Shown here one piece after another: positions 55,678 to 64,000 of a DNA stretch of 64,000 nt. The notes under the pieces are model-generated. The model saw nothing but the letters and a program-made list of their open reading frames with translations, had not been told where the DNA came from and searched no databases. Location of the stretch: assembly GCA_020637675.1 (NCBI GenBank), contig JACKKD010000003.1, positions 372,001-436,000 on the forward strand, written 5' to 3'. A program made the translations under genes and the position numbers. Positions within the stretch are counted from its first letter, which is position 1; every line of letters starts with the position of its first letter. The stretch is from Paracoccaceae bacterium (GTDB lineage Bacteria > Pseudomonadota > Alphaproteobacteria > Rhodobacterales > Rhodobacteraceae).

Positions 55678-56385
55678 TTGAGCGAACAGACAACCAGCGC
55701 CGCCGCCGAGGCGCTACGCGCCGGCAACCGCGTCGTCCTCTGGGGGATCGCCGCGATCGTCGCCATCCTCGCGCTGGCCGCCGTCCTGCTCTTTCTGTCT
55801 CTTCCCGACGCCAACGCTTTCAATGCGCGGGTCGAACGCATCTTCGTCGAGAACGACGCGCTGACAACCGGCGACCAGATCAAGCTTCTGGAGATTCTCG
55901 CGCAGTCGGGCACGACCTTTTCCGAGGTGCTTACAAGCTACCGCACGGTGATCTTCGTCCTGCTCGTCTTCTCGACCGCGCTGCTTGTGGCGGCACTCGT
56001 CTTCCTCGTGATGATCGTCGGGCTGAACCGCCGGATGAACGAGATCCGGCGCCAGGGCATCCAGGTCTCGTCGCTGCTCATCAGCCGCGCCGAAAATGCC
56101 GTCGTGCTGAACGACATGGCGTTCAGTCTTACGCCCGCGGCCATCGAGACCCTTTCGGTCCTTGCCGAGGCGCGGATGGACGACGACATCCTCTCCGGGG
56201 CGGAGATCGAGGCCGTCATCTCGGGAAAGAACGCCGCCGACTGCGACGAGGCCTCTGGCGCGATGCGGATCAAGCGGCTGAGGGATGCGCTCGGCAACCA
56301 GATGGTGGCGGAGCTTCTGGTGAAGAACATCGCCCGGCGCGGCTACATGCTCTCGGTCGACAAGGACGCGATCCGGATGATCTGA
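55678..56385 (+). CDS. Membrane protein with C-terminal winged-helix domain
   Basis: 235 residues starting at TTG, supported by GGAG eight bases upstream. Two membrane segments (about 18-41 and 90-116) leave a loop of about 50 residues between them and a C-terminal soluble half. Residues 142-228 (MAFSLTPAAIETLSVL, DILSGAEIEAVISGK, MRIKRLRDALGNQMVAELLVKNIARRGYMLSV, given in parts) follow the OmpR-type winged helix with its final hairpin G-Y-M-L. If both ends are cytosolic, this is a membrane-tethered DNA-binding regulator with the order reversed from ToxR/CadC. No receiver domain. Target genes unknown; neighbours are the spermidine genes. Confidence 0.7.
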   Translation: MSEQTTSAAAEALRAGNRVVLWGIAAIVAILALAAVLLFLSLPDANAFNARVERIFVENDALTTGDQIKLLEILAQSGTTFSEVLTSYRTVIFVLLVFSTALLVAALVFLVMIVGLNRRMNEIRRQGIQVSSLLISRAENAVVLNDMAFSLTPAAIETLSVLAEARMDDDILSGAEIEAVISGKNAADCDEASGAMRIKRLRDALGNQMVAELLVKNIARRGYMLSVDKDAIRMI

Positions 56386-56446
56386 CCGGGCCTTGCGTGC
56401 CGGGGCGGCGGGGCCTATATCGGCGCCTCATTTGGCCGGTGGGGGG

Positions 56447-57547
56447 ATGCCCGTGATCCAGACACCCTTCTATCTGATCGACCAGGCGAAGCTGCTTCGC
56501 AACATGGAGATCATCGACCGGCTCCGCGCCGGCTCCGGGGCGAAGGCGCTTCTCGCACTGAAATGCTTCGCCACCTGGTCCGCCTTCGACCTGATGCGCG
56601 AGCATATGGACGGCACGACCTCTTCCTCGCTCTACGAGCTTCGTCTTGGCCGCGAGAAGTTCGGCAAGGAGACACACGCCTATTCCGTCGCCTGGGCCGA
56701 CCACGAGATCGCCGAGGCGGTCGGCTATGCCGACAAGATCATCTTCAATTCGATCGGCCAGCTCGAACGCTTCGACAACCAGTCGGCGCAGATCGGGCGT
56801 GGCTTGCGCCTGAACCCGCGCTTCTCGACCAGCGGGTTTGACCTCGCCGACCCGGCGCGGCCCTTCTCTCGTCTGGGCGAATGGGACGCGGCGAAGATCG
56901 CCGAGGTGGTCGACCGCATTTCCGGCTTCATGATCCACTACAATTGCGAGAACCGGGATTTCGACCTCTTCGACCGGCAGCTTGGCCGGATCGAGACCGA
57001 ATTCGCCCGCCTTCTGGAAAAGGTGCAATGGGTCAGTCTTGGTGGCGGCATCCATTTTACCGGCGAGGGCTATCCGGTCGACGACCTCGCCGCGCGGCTG
57101 AAGGCGTTCTCCGAGAAGTTCGGCGTGCAGGTCTATCTCGAACCCGGCGAGGCGGCGATAACCAATTCGACCACGCTAGAAGTCACGGTCCTCGACCTGC
57201 TGAACAACGGCAAGGATCTCGCCATCGTCGACAGCTCGATCGAGGCGCATATGCTCGATCTCCTGATCTACCGCGAAAGCGCGAAGCTGCCGCAGACGGG
57301 TGACCACGAATACCAGATCTGCGGCAAGTCCTGCCTGGCCGGCGACATCTTCGGCGATGCACGGTTCGCGCGTCCGCTGCGCGTCGGCGACCGCATCTCC
57401 GTGGCCGACGCGGCCGGCTACACGATGGTGAAGAAGAACTGGTTCAACGGCGTGAACATGCCATCCATCGCGATCCGCGCGCTGGACGGCAGCATCCGCC
57501 TCGTCCGCGAATTCGGCTACGAGGACTATGCCTCCAGCCTGTCGTGA
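56447..57547 (+). CDS. nspC: Carboxynorspermidine decarboxylase
   Basis: 366 residues of the alanine-racemase-fold PLP decarboxylases. The PLP lysine is Lys39 in ALLALKCFATW, close to the start as is usual for NspC. SLGGGIHFTGEGYPVDDLAARL and EPGEAAITNSTTLEVTVLD are NspC-like. GKSCLAGDIFGD carries the second active-site Cys. It removes CO2 from carboxy(nor)spermidine in the alternative spermidine pathway. The ATG at 56447 follows GGGGGG. The next gene makes its substrate. Confidence 0.93.
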   Translation: MPVIQTPFYLIDQAKLLRNMEIIDRLRAGSGAKALLALKCFATWSAFDLMREHMDGTTSSSLYELRLGREKFGKETHAYSVAWADHEIAEAVGYADKIIFNSIGQLERFDNQSAQIGRGLRLNPRFSTSGFDLADPARPFSRLGEWDAAKIAEVVDRISGFMIHYNCENRDFDLFDRQLGRIETEFARLLEKVQWVSLGGGIHFTGEGYPVDDLAARLKAFSEKFGVQVYLEPGEAAITNSTTLEVTVLDLLNNGKDLAIVDSSIEAHMLDLLIYRESAKLPQTGDHEYQICGKSCLAGDIFGDARFARPLRVGDRISVADAAGYTMVKKNWFNGVNMPSIAIRALDGSIRLVREFGYEDYASSLS

Positions 57548-57599
57548 GAGTGTCACACTCTCCCCTTCCACGGGCCCCTGAACAAAGGAGACAGCCGAA

Positions 57600-58841
57600 G
57601 TGAGAAAGAACGTGCTCATCATCGGGGCGGGCGGCGTTGCGCAGGTCGTGGCGCACAAATGCGCGCAGAACAACGATATCCTGGGTGAGCTGCATATCGC
57701 GTCGCGGACCCGCGCGAAATGCGAGGCGATCATCGCCTCGGTCCATGAGAAGCGCGCGCCGAAGGTGCCGGGCCGGTTCGAGGCGCACACGGTTGACGCG
57801 ATGGACACGGGCGCTGTCTCGGACCTCATCCGACGGACCGGTGCCGGGATCGTCATCAATGTCGGGTCCTCCTTCGTGAACATGTCCGTCCTCGACGCCT
57901 GCATCGGGACGGGCGCCGCCTACCTTGACACTGCGATCCACGAAGACCCCGCGAAGGTCTGCGAAACGCCGCCGTGGTATGGCAACTACGAATGGAAACG
58001 GCGCGACGCGGCGGAAAAGGCGGGCGTGACCGCCATCCTCGGCGTCGGGTTCGATCCGGGCGTCGTCAACGCCTATGCGCGTCTGGCCGAGGAGGAATAC
58101 CTCGACACGATCGAGGGCATCGACATCGTGGACATCAACGCCGGCTCGCACGGCCGCTGGTTCGCCACCAACTTCGATCCCGAGATCAACTTCCGCGAGT
58201 TCACGGGAACCGTCTGGTCCTGGCAGAACGGCGCCTGGCAGGCGAACCGGATGTTCGAGGTGGGCAAGGAATGGGATATGCCTGTCGTCGGCAGGCAGAA
58301 GGCCTATCTGACCGGCCATGACGAGGTCCATTCGCTCTCGGCCCGCTACCCGCAGGCCGATGTCCGCTTCTGGATGGGTTTCGGCGATCACTACATCAAC
58401 GTCTTCACGGTGCTTAAGAACCTCGGCCTTCTCAGCGAGCAGCCGGTCAGGACGGCCGAGGGGCAGGAAGTGATACCTCTGAAGGTCGTGAAGGCCGTCC
58501 TGCCCGATCCGGCATCGCTTGCGCCGGACTACATCGGCAAGACCTGCATCGGCGACTTCGTGAAGGGAACGAAGGACGGAAAGCCGGCCGGGGTGTTCAT
58601 CTACAACGTGGCCGACCACAAGGAAGCCTATCAGGAGGTGGGCAGCCAGGGCATTTCCTACACTGCGGGTGTGCCGCCGGTGGCGGCCGCCATCCTCATC
58701 GCACAGGGCATCTGGGACGTGAAGAAAATGGTCAATGTCGAGGATCTTGACCCCCGGCCCTTCATCCGCCTCCTGAACCGCATCGGCCTGCCGACGCGCG
58801 TGATGGACGCGGAGGGAGACCGCCCGGTGGACTTCGCCTGA
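57600..58841 (+). CDS. Carboxynorspermidine/carboxyspermidine dehydrogenase (saccharopine dehydrogenase family)
   Basis: 413 residues. Starts at GTG, nine bases after GGAG. N-terminal Rossmann motif VLIIGAGGVAQVVAHKCA; then YLDTAIHEDPAKVCETPP, GFDPGVVNAYARLA and DINAGSHGRWFATNF, which follow the bacterial carboxyspermidine dehydrogenase group of saccharopine-dehydrogenase-like enzymes. It condenses aspartate semialdehyde with putrescine or diaminopropane using NADPH. With nspC 52 bp upstream it provides spermidine or norspermidine synthesis independent of SpeD/SpeE. Confidence 0.92.
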   Translation: MRKNVLIIGAGGVAQVVAHKCAQNNDILGELHIASRTRAKCEAIIASVHEKRAPKVPGRFEAHTVDAMDTGAVSDLIRRTGAGIVINVGSSFVNMSVLDACIGTGAAYLDTAIHEDPAKVCETPPWYGNYEWKRRDAAEKAGVTAILGVGFDPGVVNAYARLAEEEYLDTIEGIDIVDINAGSHGRWFATNFDPEINFREFTGTVWSWQNGAWQANRMFEVGKEWDMPVVGRQKAYLTGHDEVHSLSARYPQADVRFWMGFGDHYINVFTVLKNLGLLSEQPVRTAEGQEVIPLKVVKAVLPDPASLAPDYIGKTCIGDFVKGTKDGKPAGVFIYNVADHKEAYQEVGSQGISYTAGVPPVAAAILIAQGIWDVKKMVNVEDLDPRPFIRLLNRIGLPTRVMDAEGDRPVDFA

Positions 58842-58845
58842 CGGA

Positions 58846-59580
58846 TCACCCCGCTCCCACGATCCGCGTGAAGGCCCAGACAAGTGCCATGAGCACCGGC
58901 TGGTGCACCAGATAGACCGCAAGGCTGTGCCGCCCGGCCCAGCCGAGCGCGCGGGCGATGGCCCCGGAAGGCGGGTGCCGGCGCAGCGCCGCGAAGAGTC
59001 CCGAGCGCGCGGCGATCTTCGCCGTGGCGATCCCCGCGAGGAGCGGCGCGACCCAGGGAAGGAACGGCTCGAAATCGACGGACCGGATGCCGTAGGTCGT
59101 GAGCCCGAGCCATGCGAGCCAAGGGGTGTCGAACGCCCCGGTCCGCAGAAACTGCGGCGCGGCGTAGGCAGCGAGTGCTGCCGCGAGCGTCACCGCTGCG
59201 GGCAGGCGCAGGAACAGAAGCCCCGCCACGCTCGCCGCCGCGATGGAATGCAGGATGCCGAAGAAGACGAAGGTGGAGGGGTCCGCCGCGTAGGTCGCCG
59301 CCGACACGAGCGCCGCGCCGCCGAGGATCATTGCGAGGCGCCGCCCGAATGCCCGCCAGCGGATGCCCCCGCCGTGGCCGAGCCACAGGCTCACCCCGGC
59401 GAGGAAGAAGAAGGTTGCCGCGATCGCCCGCGCGTAGACCCAGAAGAACCCGGTCGTGGTCGTGCCAGCCGGAAGGAACCCGAAGAACTCCAGGTCGAAG
59501 GTGAGGTGAAAGCTCGCCATGGCCACAAGCGCCACGCCCCGGGCCAGGTCCAGAACCGCGATCCGCCCTTGCGCCTGCAC
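58846..59580 (-). CDS. Heparan-alpha-glucosaminide N-acetyltransferase-like membrane protein (DUF1624)
   Basis: 244 residues with about seven hydrophobic segments. It begins RIAVLDLARGVALVAMASFHLTFDLEFFG (part), typical of this family, with the RG and FH positions in the first segment. SLAVYLVHQPVL near the C-terminus is the signature final segment of acyltransferase-3-like proteins. Expected to move an acyl group across the inner membrane; acceptor unknown. It ends four bases after the convergent dehydrogenase stop. Confidence 0.8.
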   Translation of the reverse strand: MQAQGRIAVLDLARGVALVAMASFHLTFDLEFFGFLPAGTTTTGFFWVYARAIAATFFFLAGVSLWLGHGGGIRWRAFGRRLAMILGGAALVSAATYAADPSTFVFFGILHSIAAASVAGLLFLRLPAAVTLAAALAAYAAPQFLRTGAFDTPWLAWLGLTTYGIRSVDFEPFLPWVAPLLAGIATAKIAARSGLFAALRRHPPSGAIARALGWAGRHSLAVYLVHQPVLMALVWAFTRIVGAG

Positions 59581-59903
59581 TGATCCTTGCCCCGCTTGCC
59601 CTGCCCTCGACGCCGAAGACTAGGAGGGTCGCGGGACGATGGCCAGCGGCGATCCCATCTGGGTCCACCAGCCACCCGCGCCATGTGCATGATCTCTGGC
59701 CATGGCATCCGAACCATGCGCGATTGGCAGCAGGGCGGTTGCCATTGGGGACCGGAAGGCGCGCCAAGGCCACGCCGGCTCCGTCCGCGCCATTGCCACG
59801 GTAACCTTCCACACCGGAACACACCCCTGCGCCGCCTCCGCCTGCGAGGGCCGGGGGCCGGGGACCTCTTGCAGGCCCGGTGCGCACCGACGGGCGCAGC
59901 CTG
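59581..59903. other. 323-bp intergenic region without a recognisable gene
   Basis: No tRNA, terminator or clear regulatory dyad seen. A 64-codon frame on the minus strand (59620-59814) has no SD or family features and several Trp/Pro/Ala-rich codons typical of shadow ORFs in GC-rich DNA. It presumably holds the promoter of the acetyltransferase-like gene and the tail of the VOC gene's transcript. Confidence 0.4.
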
Positions 59904-60500
59904 TCAGTCGGACGTCCCGCCGTAGGGGTCCTTCGGCCCGCGATCATCGGAAAGCGAGCCCTGCCGGTGCGCTATGAGGCGTTCGATGGCGTCGGCGACA
60001 TGGATGTCGGCGATGGCGTATTCGGACCGCTCCACCCGGATCAGGTGCGCCTCGTGCAGCACGTCGGCGTGGGAAAAGCCGAAGGGCGGCTCGAACTTGT
60101 AGCTCGCCAGTTCGATCAGCAGGCCCATGGGGTCGCGGAAATAGATCGAGTCCATGAAACCCCGGTCCTTCACCCCGGAATGGCCGATGCCTCGTTTGTC
60201 CAGCCGTTCGGCGGCCTGCAGGAAAACCGCCCGCGACACCGCGAAGGCGAGGTGATGGACCTCGCCCGGCGCGGGCTTTTTCGGGCGGCCAGACGCCACC
60301 CGGTCCTCGTTGGTGAAGACGGTGATGAGCCGCCCGTCGCCGGGATCGAAGTAGAGGTGTCCTTCGCCCGGGTTGTCGAGGTTCGGCTGGTCGAAGACAA
60401 AGGGCATGCCAAGCACGCCTTCCCAGAAGTCGATCGAAGTCTGCCGGTCTGCGCCGAGCAGCGTAATGTGGTGGACGCCCTGGACCTGAAGCTTGCGCAT
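59904..60500 (-). CDS. VOC-family protein (glyoxalase/extradiol dioxygenase fold)
   Basis: 198 residues. First beta-alpha-beta module: VQGVHHITLLGADRQTSIDFWEGVLGMPFVF (part) with the metal His; second module EVHHLAFAVSRAVFLQAAERLDKRGIGHSG and DSIYFRDPMGLLIELASY with His and Glu ligands. A metal-dependent dioxygenase or isomerase is likely. The start at 60500 is preceded by GAGGGGGCG. Substrate unknown. It lies downstream of a tRNA gene on the same strand. Confidence 0.82.
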   Translation of the reverse strand: MRKLQVQGVHHITLLGADRQTSIDFWEGVLGMPFVFDQPNLDNPGEGHLYFDPGDGRLITVFTNEDRVASGRPKKPAPGEVHHLAFAVSRAVFLQAAERLDKRGIGHSGVKDRGFMDSIYFRDPMGLLIELASYKFEPPFGFSHADVLHEAHLIRVERSEYAIADIHVADAIERLIAHRQGSLSDDRGPKDPYGGTSD

Positions 60501-60604
60501 CGCCCCCTCCGCTGTTTCAGGCCGAGCATAGCAGGCCCTGCGGAGATTGCCCGCGCCATTCCCGCACGGGCAAGGTGCGTCGTCACACATCCGCGGGCAT
60601 GGGC

Positions 60605-60680
60605 TGGCGGCCCCGACAGGATTCGAACCTGTGACCTACCGCTTAGGAGGCGGTCGCTCTATCCCCTGAGCTACGGGGCC
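60605..60680 (-). tRNA. tRNA-Arg (anticodon CCT)
   Basis: Read on the minus strand: acceptor GGCCCCG pairs with CGGGGCC, D arm GCTC...GAGC, anticodon stem ACCGC/GCGGT around loop CTCCTAA, T arm ACAGG-TTCGAAT-CCTGT, discriminator G and an encoded CCA (60605-60607). Anticodon CCT reads AGG. Confidence 0.97.
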
Positions 60681-60728
60681 GCGCAGGGTCTGGATAGAGG
60701 CGCACCCCCGGTTTGGCAAGCGCGGAGG

Positions 60729-61385
60729 TCAGGCGCATGAGTCGGGCGGTGCGGCGGCCATCAGCTGCATGACCTCCTCGTCGGTCGTCTGGCCGAAATG
60801 CGCGTAGAACGCGCCTACCGCGTCGAAGAAGGCAGGCTGCGTCGGGCAGATCACCTCGTCGACCTCGGCGCGCAGATGGGCCAGCGAGTCCGGCGCGGCG
60901 ACGGGCACCGCAAGGACGACGTGGGCCGGGTGCTGCCGCGCGATTGCCCGGAGGGCAGCGCGCATCGTCGCCCCGGTCGCAATGCCGTCATCGACCACGA
61001 TGGCGGTCCGTCCCTCCAGCGCTACATGCTTCCGGCCCTTGAGGTAGGCCGTCCGGCGCGTCGCGATCGTTGCGAGCTCAGAGTCGGCAAGGCGCTCGAT
61101 GTCCGCGTGATCGAGCCCGGCATGGCGGGCGATCTCTTCGTTCACCACGATTTCCGGGCGATCGCCATTCACCACCGCCCCCACCGCAAGCTCCCGGTGC
61201 CCCGGAACGCCGATCTTGCGCACCATGATCAGGTCGAGGGGCGCACCGATTCGCTTCGCGATCTCGGCGGCGACGGGCACGCCGCCGCGCGGCAGGGCGA
61301 CCACCACGGGGCGTTCGAAGCCCCGGCGCGCGACCAGATCTGCCAGCACCTGTCCGGCTTCGACACGATCGCGATACCTGTCCAT
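60729..61385 (-). CDS. Phosphoribosyltransferase family protein
   Basis: About 218 residues. The PRPP-binding motif is IVVDDGIATGATMRAAL. VVVALPRGGVPVAAEIAKRIG at the N-terminus and LAVPVAAPDSL near the C-terminus are typical of the stand-alone PRTase group often paired with stress and fermentation genes. The ATG at 61385 is chosen because GGAGG ends five bases before it; the upstream ATG at 61400 has no SD. An FNR box 52 bases upstream would put a class II transcription start just ahead of this SD. The substrate base is unknown. Confidence 0.83.
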   Translation of the reverse strand: MDRYRDRVEAGQVLADLVARRGFERPVVVALPRGGVPVAAEIAKRIGAPLDLIMVRKIGVPGHRELAVGAVVNGDRPEIVVNEEIARHAGLDHADIERLADSELATIATRRTAYLKGRKHVALEGRTAIVVDDGIATGATMRAALRAIARQHPAHVVLAVPVAAPDSLAHLRAEVDEVICPTQPAFFDAVGAFYAHFGQTTDEEVMQLMAAAPPDSCA

Positions 61386-61436
61386 GCGCGCCTCCGCCAT
61401 GTGCCGGGCAGATTAGCGGGGGCGTGGCCGAAGTCC

Positions 61437-61450
61437 TTGATCTTCATCAA
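61437..61450. promoter_or_regulatory. FNR/FnrL box
   Basis: Perfect TTGAT-CTTC-ATCAA in the 213-bp divergent gap between the phosphoribosyltransferase and the site-2 protease. Centre at 61443.5: 41.5 bases downstream on the minus strand is near 61402, leaving a 17-base leader with GGAGG. Confidence 0.7.
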
Positions 61451-61598
61451 CTCCGCGGCGAACGGTCCCGACAGAGGCCATGGCGGCCGTCGCTGAACGC
61501 CGAGGGCACGAATCCGGTCCCTCTTGATCGGCGTCAGTCCGGCTCGGGGCGCGTCTCCTATGATCGTCGGCGCGAAAACGAAAACGGGGAGCGGGCTG

Positions 61599-62774
61599 AT
61601 GTTTTCCAGGGCAGTCCGGATTTTCGAGGTCTTCGGCTTCCAGATCAAGGTGGACCCGAGCTGGCTGCTGATCGCCGCCCTGGTGGTCTGGACTCTTTCC
61701 GCGAGCTACTTCCCGGCCCAAGTACCGGGACTTCGCCCGGGTGACTACCTCGCCCTCGGGGTGGTCGCGGCGGTCGCGTTCTTCGGCGGGCTCATCCTGC
61801 ACGAACTGGCCCATTCGCTCGTCGCGCGGCGCTTTGGCCTCAGGGTCGGCGGTATCACCCTTTTCATCTTTGGCGGCGTCGCCGAGCTCGACGAAGAACC
61901 GGCAAGCGCGCGGTCGGAGTTCTGGATCGCCATCGCCGGGCCGACAATGAGCCTCGCGCTGGCGGCTTCCTGCTGGCTCGCCCATGTGACGCTCGAGGCG
62001 ACCGACGTTTCTGCCCCCGTGCAGGCGGTACTCGGGTACCTCGCGCTCATCAACCTCATCCTCGCGGTCTTCAACCTCCTGCCGGCGTTCCCGCTTGACG
62101 GGGGCCGCGTGCTGAGGGCGGCGCTCTGGCAGCGGTCGGGTGACATCGTGGCGGCGACCCGTCAGGCGAGCATGATTTCGGAGTTTCTGGCCTACGGGCT
62201 GATGACGTTCGGTCTTCTGGCGCTCTTCTCCGGCAATACGGCCGGCGGACTCTGGCAGGTGCTGATCGCATTCTTCCTTCTGTCTGCGGCGCGCGCCACC
62301 TACCAGCAACTCGTCATGAAAACCGCGCTCGGCAAACGGACGGTCGGATCCATGATGACGCGCAACACGATCGTGACGACGCCGGACGACACCTTGGCGA
62401 AGGTGGTTGATCGGCTCATGCTTCCGAACGCGGTGAGTTTTCTTCCGGTGACGGAGGGGGAACTGCTTCTCGGCTATGTGGACACGGCGCTGATCCGGCG
62501 GATCGACCGCGAGAACTGGGACAGCACTCATGTTGGCGACATCTACATCACCGCGGACGCGGGCAATACCGTGCCCCCCACCCTGCCGGCGGAAACCTTG
62601 CTGCGGCGGATCGCCGAAACCGGCCGGCGCAAATTCCTTGTCGCCGAACACCAGGGCCTGCTCGGCGTGATCACCCTTACCGACCTCCTGTCCTATCTCG
62701 CCGTCCTGCAAGAGATCGGAGTTGCGGGCCGCCCGGCGTTTCCCACGAGCAGACCGGCGAACCGCCAGCGTTGA
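61599..62774 (+). CDS. Site-2-type membrane metalloprotease (M50) with CBS domains
   Basis: 391 residues. The membrane half has HELAH at 68-72 (zinc site and Glu) and LLPAFPLDGGRVL, the third zinc ligand motif. The C-terminal half (about 245-375) carries two CBS modules (VGSMMTRNTIVTTPDD, VTEGELLLGYVDTALIRR, LPAETLLRRIAETGRRKFLV, LLGVITLTDLLSYLAVL), as in SpoIVFB/Rip3-like proteases; CBS modules may sense adenine nucleotides. SD GGGGAG seven bases before the ATG at 61599. Earlier in-frame ATGs lack one. It shares an FNR box with the divergent PRTase. Substrate unknown. Confidence 0.9.
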   Translation: MFSRAVRIFEVFGFQIKVDPSWLLIAALVVWTLSASYFPAQVPGLRPGDYLALGVVAAVAFFGGLILHELAHSLVARRFGLRVGGITLFIFGGVAELDEEPASARSEFWIAIAGPTMSLALAASCWLAHVTLEATDVSAPVQAVLGYLALINLILAVFNLLPAFPLDGGRVLRAALWQRSGDIVAATRQASMISEFLAYGLMTFGLLALFSGNTAGGLWQVLIAFFLLSAARATYQQLVMKTALGKRTVGSMMTRNTIVTTPDDTLAKVVDRLMLPNAVSFLPVTEGELLLGYVDTALIRRIDRENWDSTHVGDIYITADAGNTVPPTLPAETLLRRIAETGRRKFLVAEHQGLLGVITLTDLLSYLAVLQEIGVAGRPAFPTSRPANRQR

Positions 62775-62826
62775 CGCCGCGACGACGCGCAGCAAGACTG
62801 CGCCGAACGACACCCGGGCGCGACAG

Positions 62827-64000
62827 ATGGATGACGACGACCTCAGCGACGGAATTCTCGGTGCGGTGCTCGATGCCGCCGTCGATGCGGTCATCGTGAG
62901 CGACGCAAGGGGGCGGATCGTCCGTGCGAACACCGCCGCAGCACGCCTTTTCGGGCATGAGATCGACACCATGCCGGGCCGCCCGGTCGAGGACCTGATG
63001 CCCGAGTGCGAGCGCAACCGCCATGCGGCGGCAATGGAGCGCTACGTCCGGACGGGCGAGTCGCATGTGATCGGCATCGGACGCGAAGTGGAAGGGCTGC
63101 GCGCCGATGGAACGCTCTTTCCGCTGCATCTTTCCGTCGGTCACGCGAGCACCGACAACGGCGACTACTTCGTCGCAATCCTGCACGACCTGTCGCGCCG
63201 CAAGGCGGTCGAACGTTCACTGCAACACGCGCAACGGCTCGAGGCGCTCGGGGCGCTGACGGGTGGCGTGGCGCATGATTTCAACAACATCCTCACCGTC
63301 ATCTCGGGAAACCTCGAGTTCCTGAAACGCTCGGTCACCGACAAGTCCGCCCGAACGCTCATCCGCGATGCGATGGAGGCCGCCAAGATCGGCGCGGACC
63401 TCACCGCAAAGCTCCTCGCGCTCGGACGGCGAAGCGCGCTGACCCCCCGCCTGCTCGATCCGGCAGCGGTGGCCAAGACCGTGCTTTCGATGCTGAAACG
63501 GACGCTCGCACCGGGTATCGACCTTCGCCTCGTCGTCGAGCCCGGCGTCTGGTCGGTTCAAGTGGACCCGATGCAGTTGCAGACCTCGATCATCAATCTC
63601 GCTCTCAACGCGCAGGACGCCATGCCCAAAGGTGGTTCCATCACGGTCGCGATCGGGAACGTGTCGGTTGACGACCGGTTTCTGGCCGAGGAGGTGCATG
63701 TCGCGCGCGGCAATTACGTGCGCATCTCCGTCACCGACACCGGCGTCGGCATGGACGAGGCCGCCCGGCGCCGGGCCTTCGAGCCGTTCTTCACAACGAA
63801 GCCCAAGGGGAGGGGCACCGGCCTCGGACTGTCAATGGTCTACGGCTTTGCCGGGCAGTCGGGCGGTCACGCCACGCTTTACAGCGAACCGGGTCTGGGG
63901 ACGACCGTAAGCCTCTATTTTCCGGCCGCGACGCGCATGGCGGGCGAGGAGGCCGAGGCGTCCGCCGTGGGGATGCCATCGGAATCGGGTGGCACGTCGG
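62827..64000 (+). CDS. PAS sensor histidine kinase, 3' end outside window
   Basis: The frame is open to the last base, so the protein is cut at about residue 391. A PAS domain (residues about 8-125: DAAVDAVIVSDARGRIVRAN, LFPLHLSVGH, FVAILHDLSRRKA) leads into HisKA with His150 in GGVAHDFNNILTVISGN, then HATPase_c (NLALNAQDAMP, DTGVGMDE, GRGTGLGLSM). No membrane segment. HDFNN-type kinases often carry a C-terminal receiver; the cut prevents me from checking. It is 52 bp after the protease gene and could be part of an oxygen-responsive unit, since an FNR box lies upstream. Confidence 0.88.
   Translation, partial: MDDDDLSDGILGAVLDAAVDAVIVSDARGRIVRANTAAARLFGHEIDTMPGRPVEDLMPECERNRHAAAMERYVRTGESHVIGIGREVEGLRADGTLFPLHLSVGHASTDNGDYFVAILHDLSRRKAVERSLQHAQRLEALGALTGGVAHDFNNILTVISGNLEFLKRSVTDKSARTLIRDAMEAAKIGADLTAKLLALGRRSALTPRLLDPAAVAKTVLSMLKRTLAPGIDLRLVVEPGVWSVQVDPMQLQTSIINLALNAQDAMPKGGSITVAIGNVSVDDRFLAEEVHVARGNYVRISVTDTGVGMDEAARRRAFEPFFTTKPKGRGTGLGLSMVYGFAGQSGGHATLYSEPGLGTTVSLYFPAATRMAGEEAEASAVGMPSESGGTS

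Noticed and set aside
59620..59814. 64-codon frame on the minus strand in the 323-bp gap
   Set aside because: No SD, no hydrophobic or domain pattern; left as intergenic.

Overview
The window is a high-GC, gene-dense chromosomal segment of an alphaproteobacterium, most likely Rhodobacterales (Rhodobacteraceae). This rests on an XrtD-type exosortase fused to an EpsI domain, a CcrM-type GANTC methyltransferase next to rnhB, CtrA-like boxes in front of flagellar genes, a TTGAT-N4-ATCAA FNR box, DUF4170-waaA-lpxK, and the 16S-type anti-SD tail complement described below. I see no phage, insertion sequence, plasmid or CRISPR signature; it reads as core genome with one surface-polysaccharide island.

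Region 1 (1-9.9 kb) is a surface polysaccharide and exosortase locus: the end of an outer-membrane beta-barrel protein, exosortase XrtD, a rhomboid protease, a GT4 glycosyltransferase overlapping a GDP-mannose 6-dehydrogenase (AlgD type), a secreted phytase-like esterase-domain protein overlapping a GT2 glycosyltransferase, a left-handed beta-helix acyltransferase and a Wzx-type flippase. Together they could make a nucleotide-uronic acid, assemble and export a repeat unit, and anchor or sort surface proteins. Region 2 (10.1-31.8 kb) holds housekeeping and cell-wall genes: ArfB, an MltB-like lytic transglycosylase, a small structured minus-strand transcription unit, a VUT-family transporter, a second phytase-like protein, MepA, an MFS carrier, a thioesterase, YggT, RecQ, a hybrid histidine kinase, the alpha-2-macroglobulin/PBP1C pair, a thiolase and two phosphoesterases.

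Region 3 (31.9-36.8 kb) carries all three enzymes of phosphorylated serine synthesis: serA and serC together on the minus strand, serB divergent. An asparaginase follows. Region 4 (37.0-43.5 kb) has an IalB-like protein, then motB-flgE-flgK-flgL-flgI, with CtrA-like sites before motB and flgE. Region 5 (43.5-55.2 kb) has a GT39-like membrane protein, DUF4170-waaA-lpxK (lipid A/Kdo), a CoA-transferase, DsbA-like and DciA-like proteins, mutY, alkB, ccrM and rnhB, and a small exported protein. Region 6 (55.4-64 kb) has a membrane-tethered winged-helix protein, the carboxynorspermidine decarboxylase/dehydrogenase pair, an acetyltransferase-like membrane protein, a VOC protein, tRNA-Arg(CCT), a phosphoribosyltransferase and a divergent site-2 protease flanking an FNR box, and a PAS histidine kinase cut by the window end.

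The least expected signal is in 11.92-12.11 kb on the minus strand: an 18-nt perfect complement of the 16S rRNA 3' tail placed as a Shine-Dalgarno, an 18-codon reading frame, nested and mutually exclusive stems, and an 11-bp terminator.
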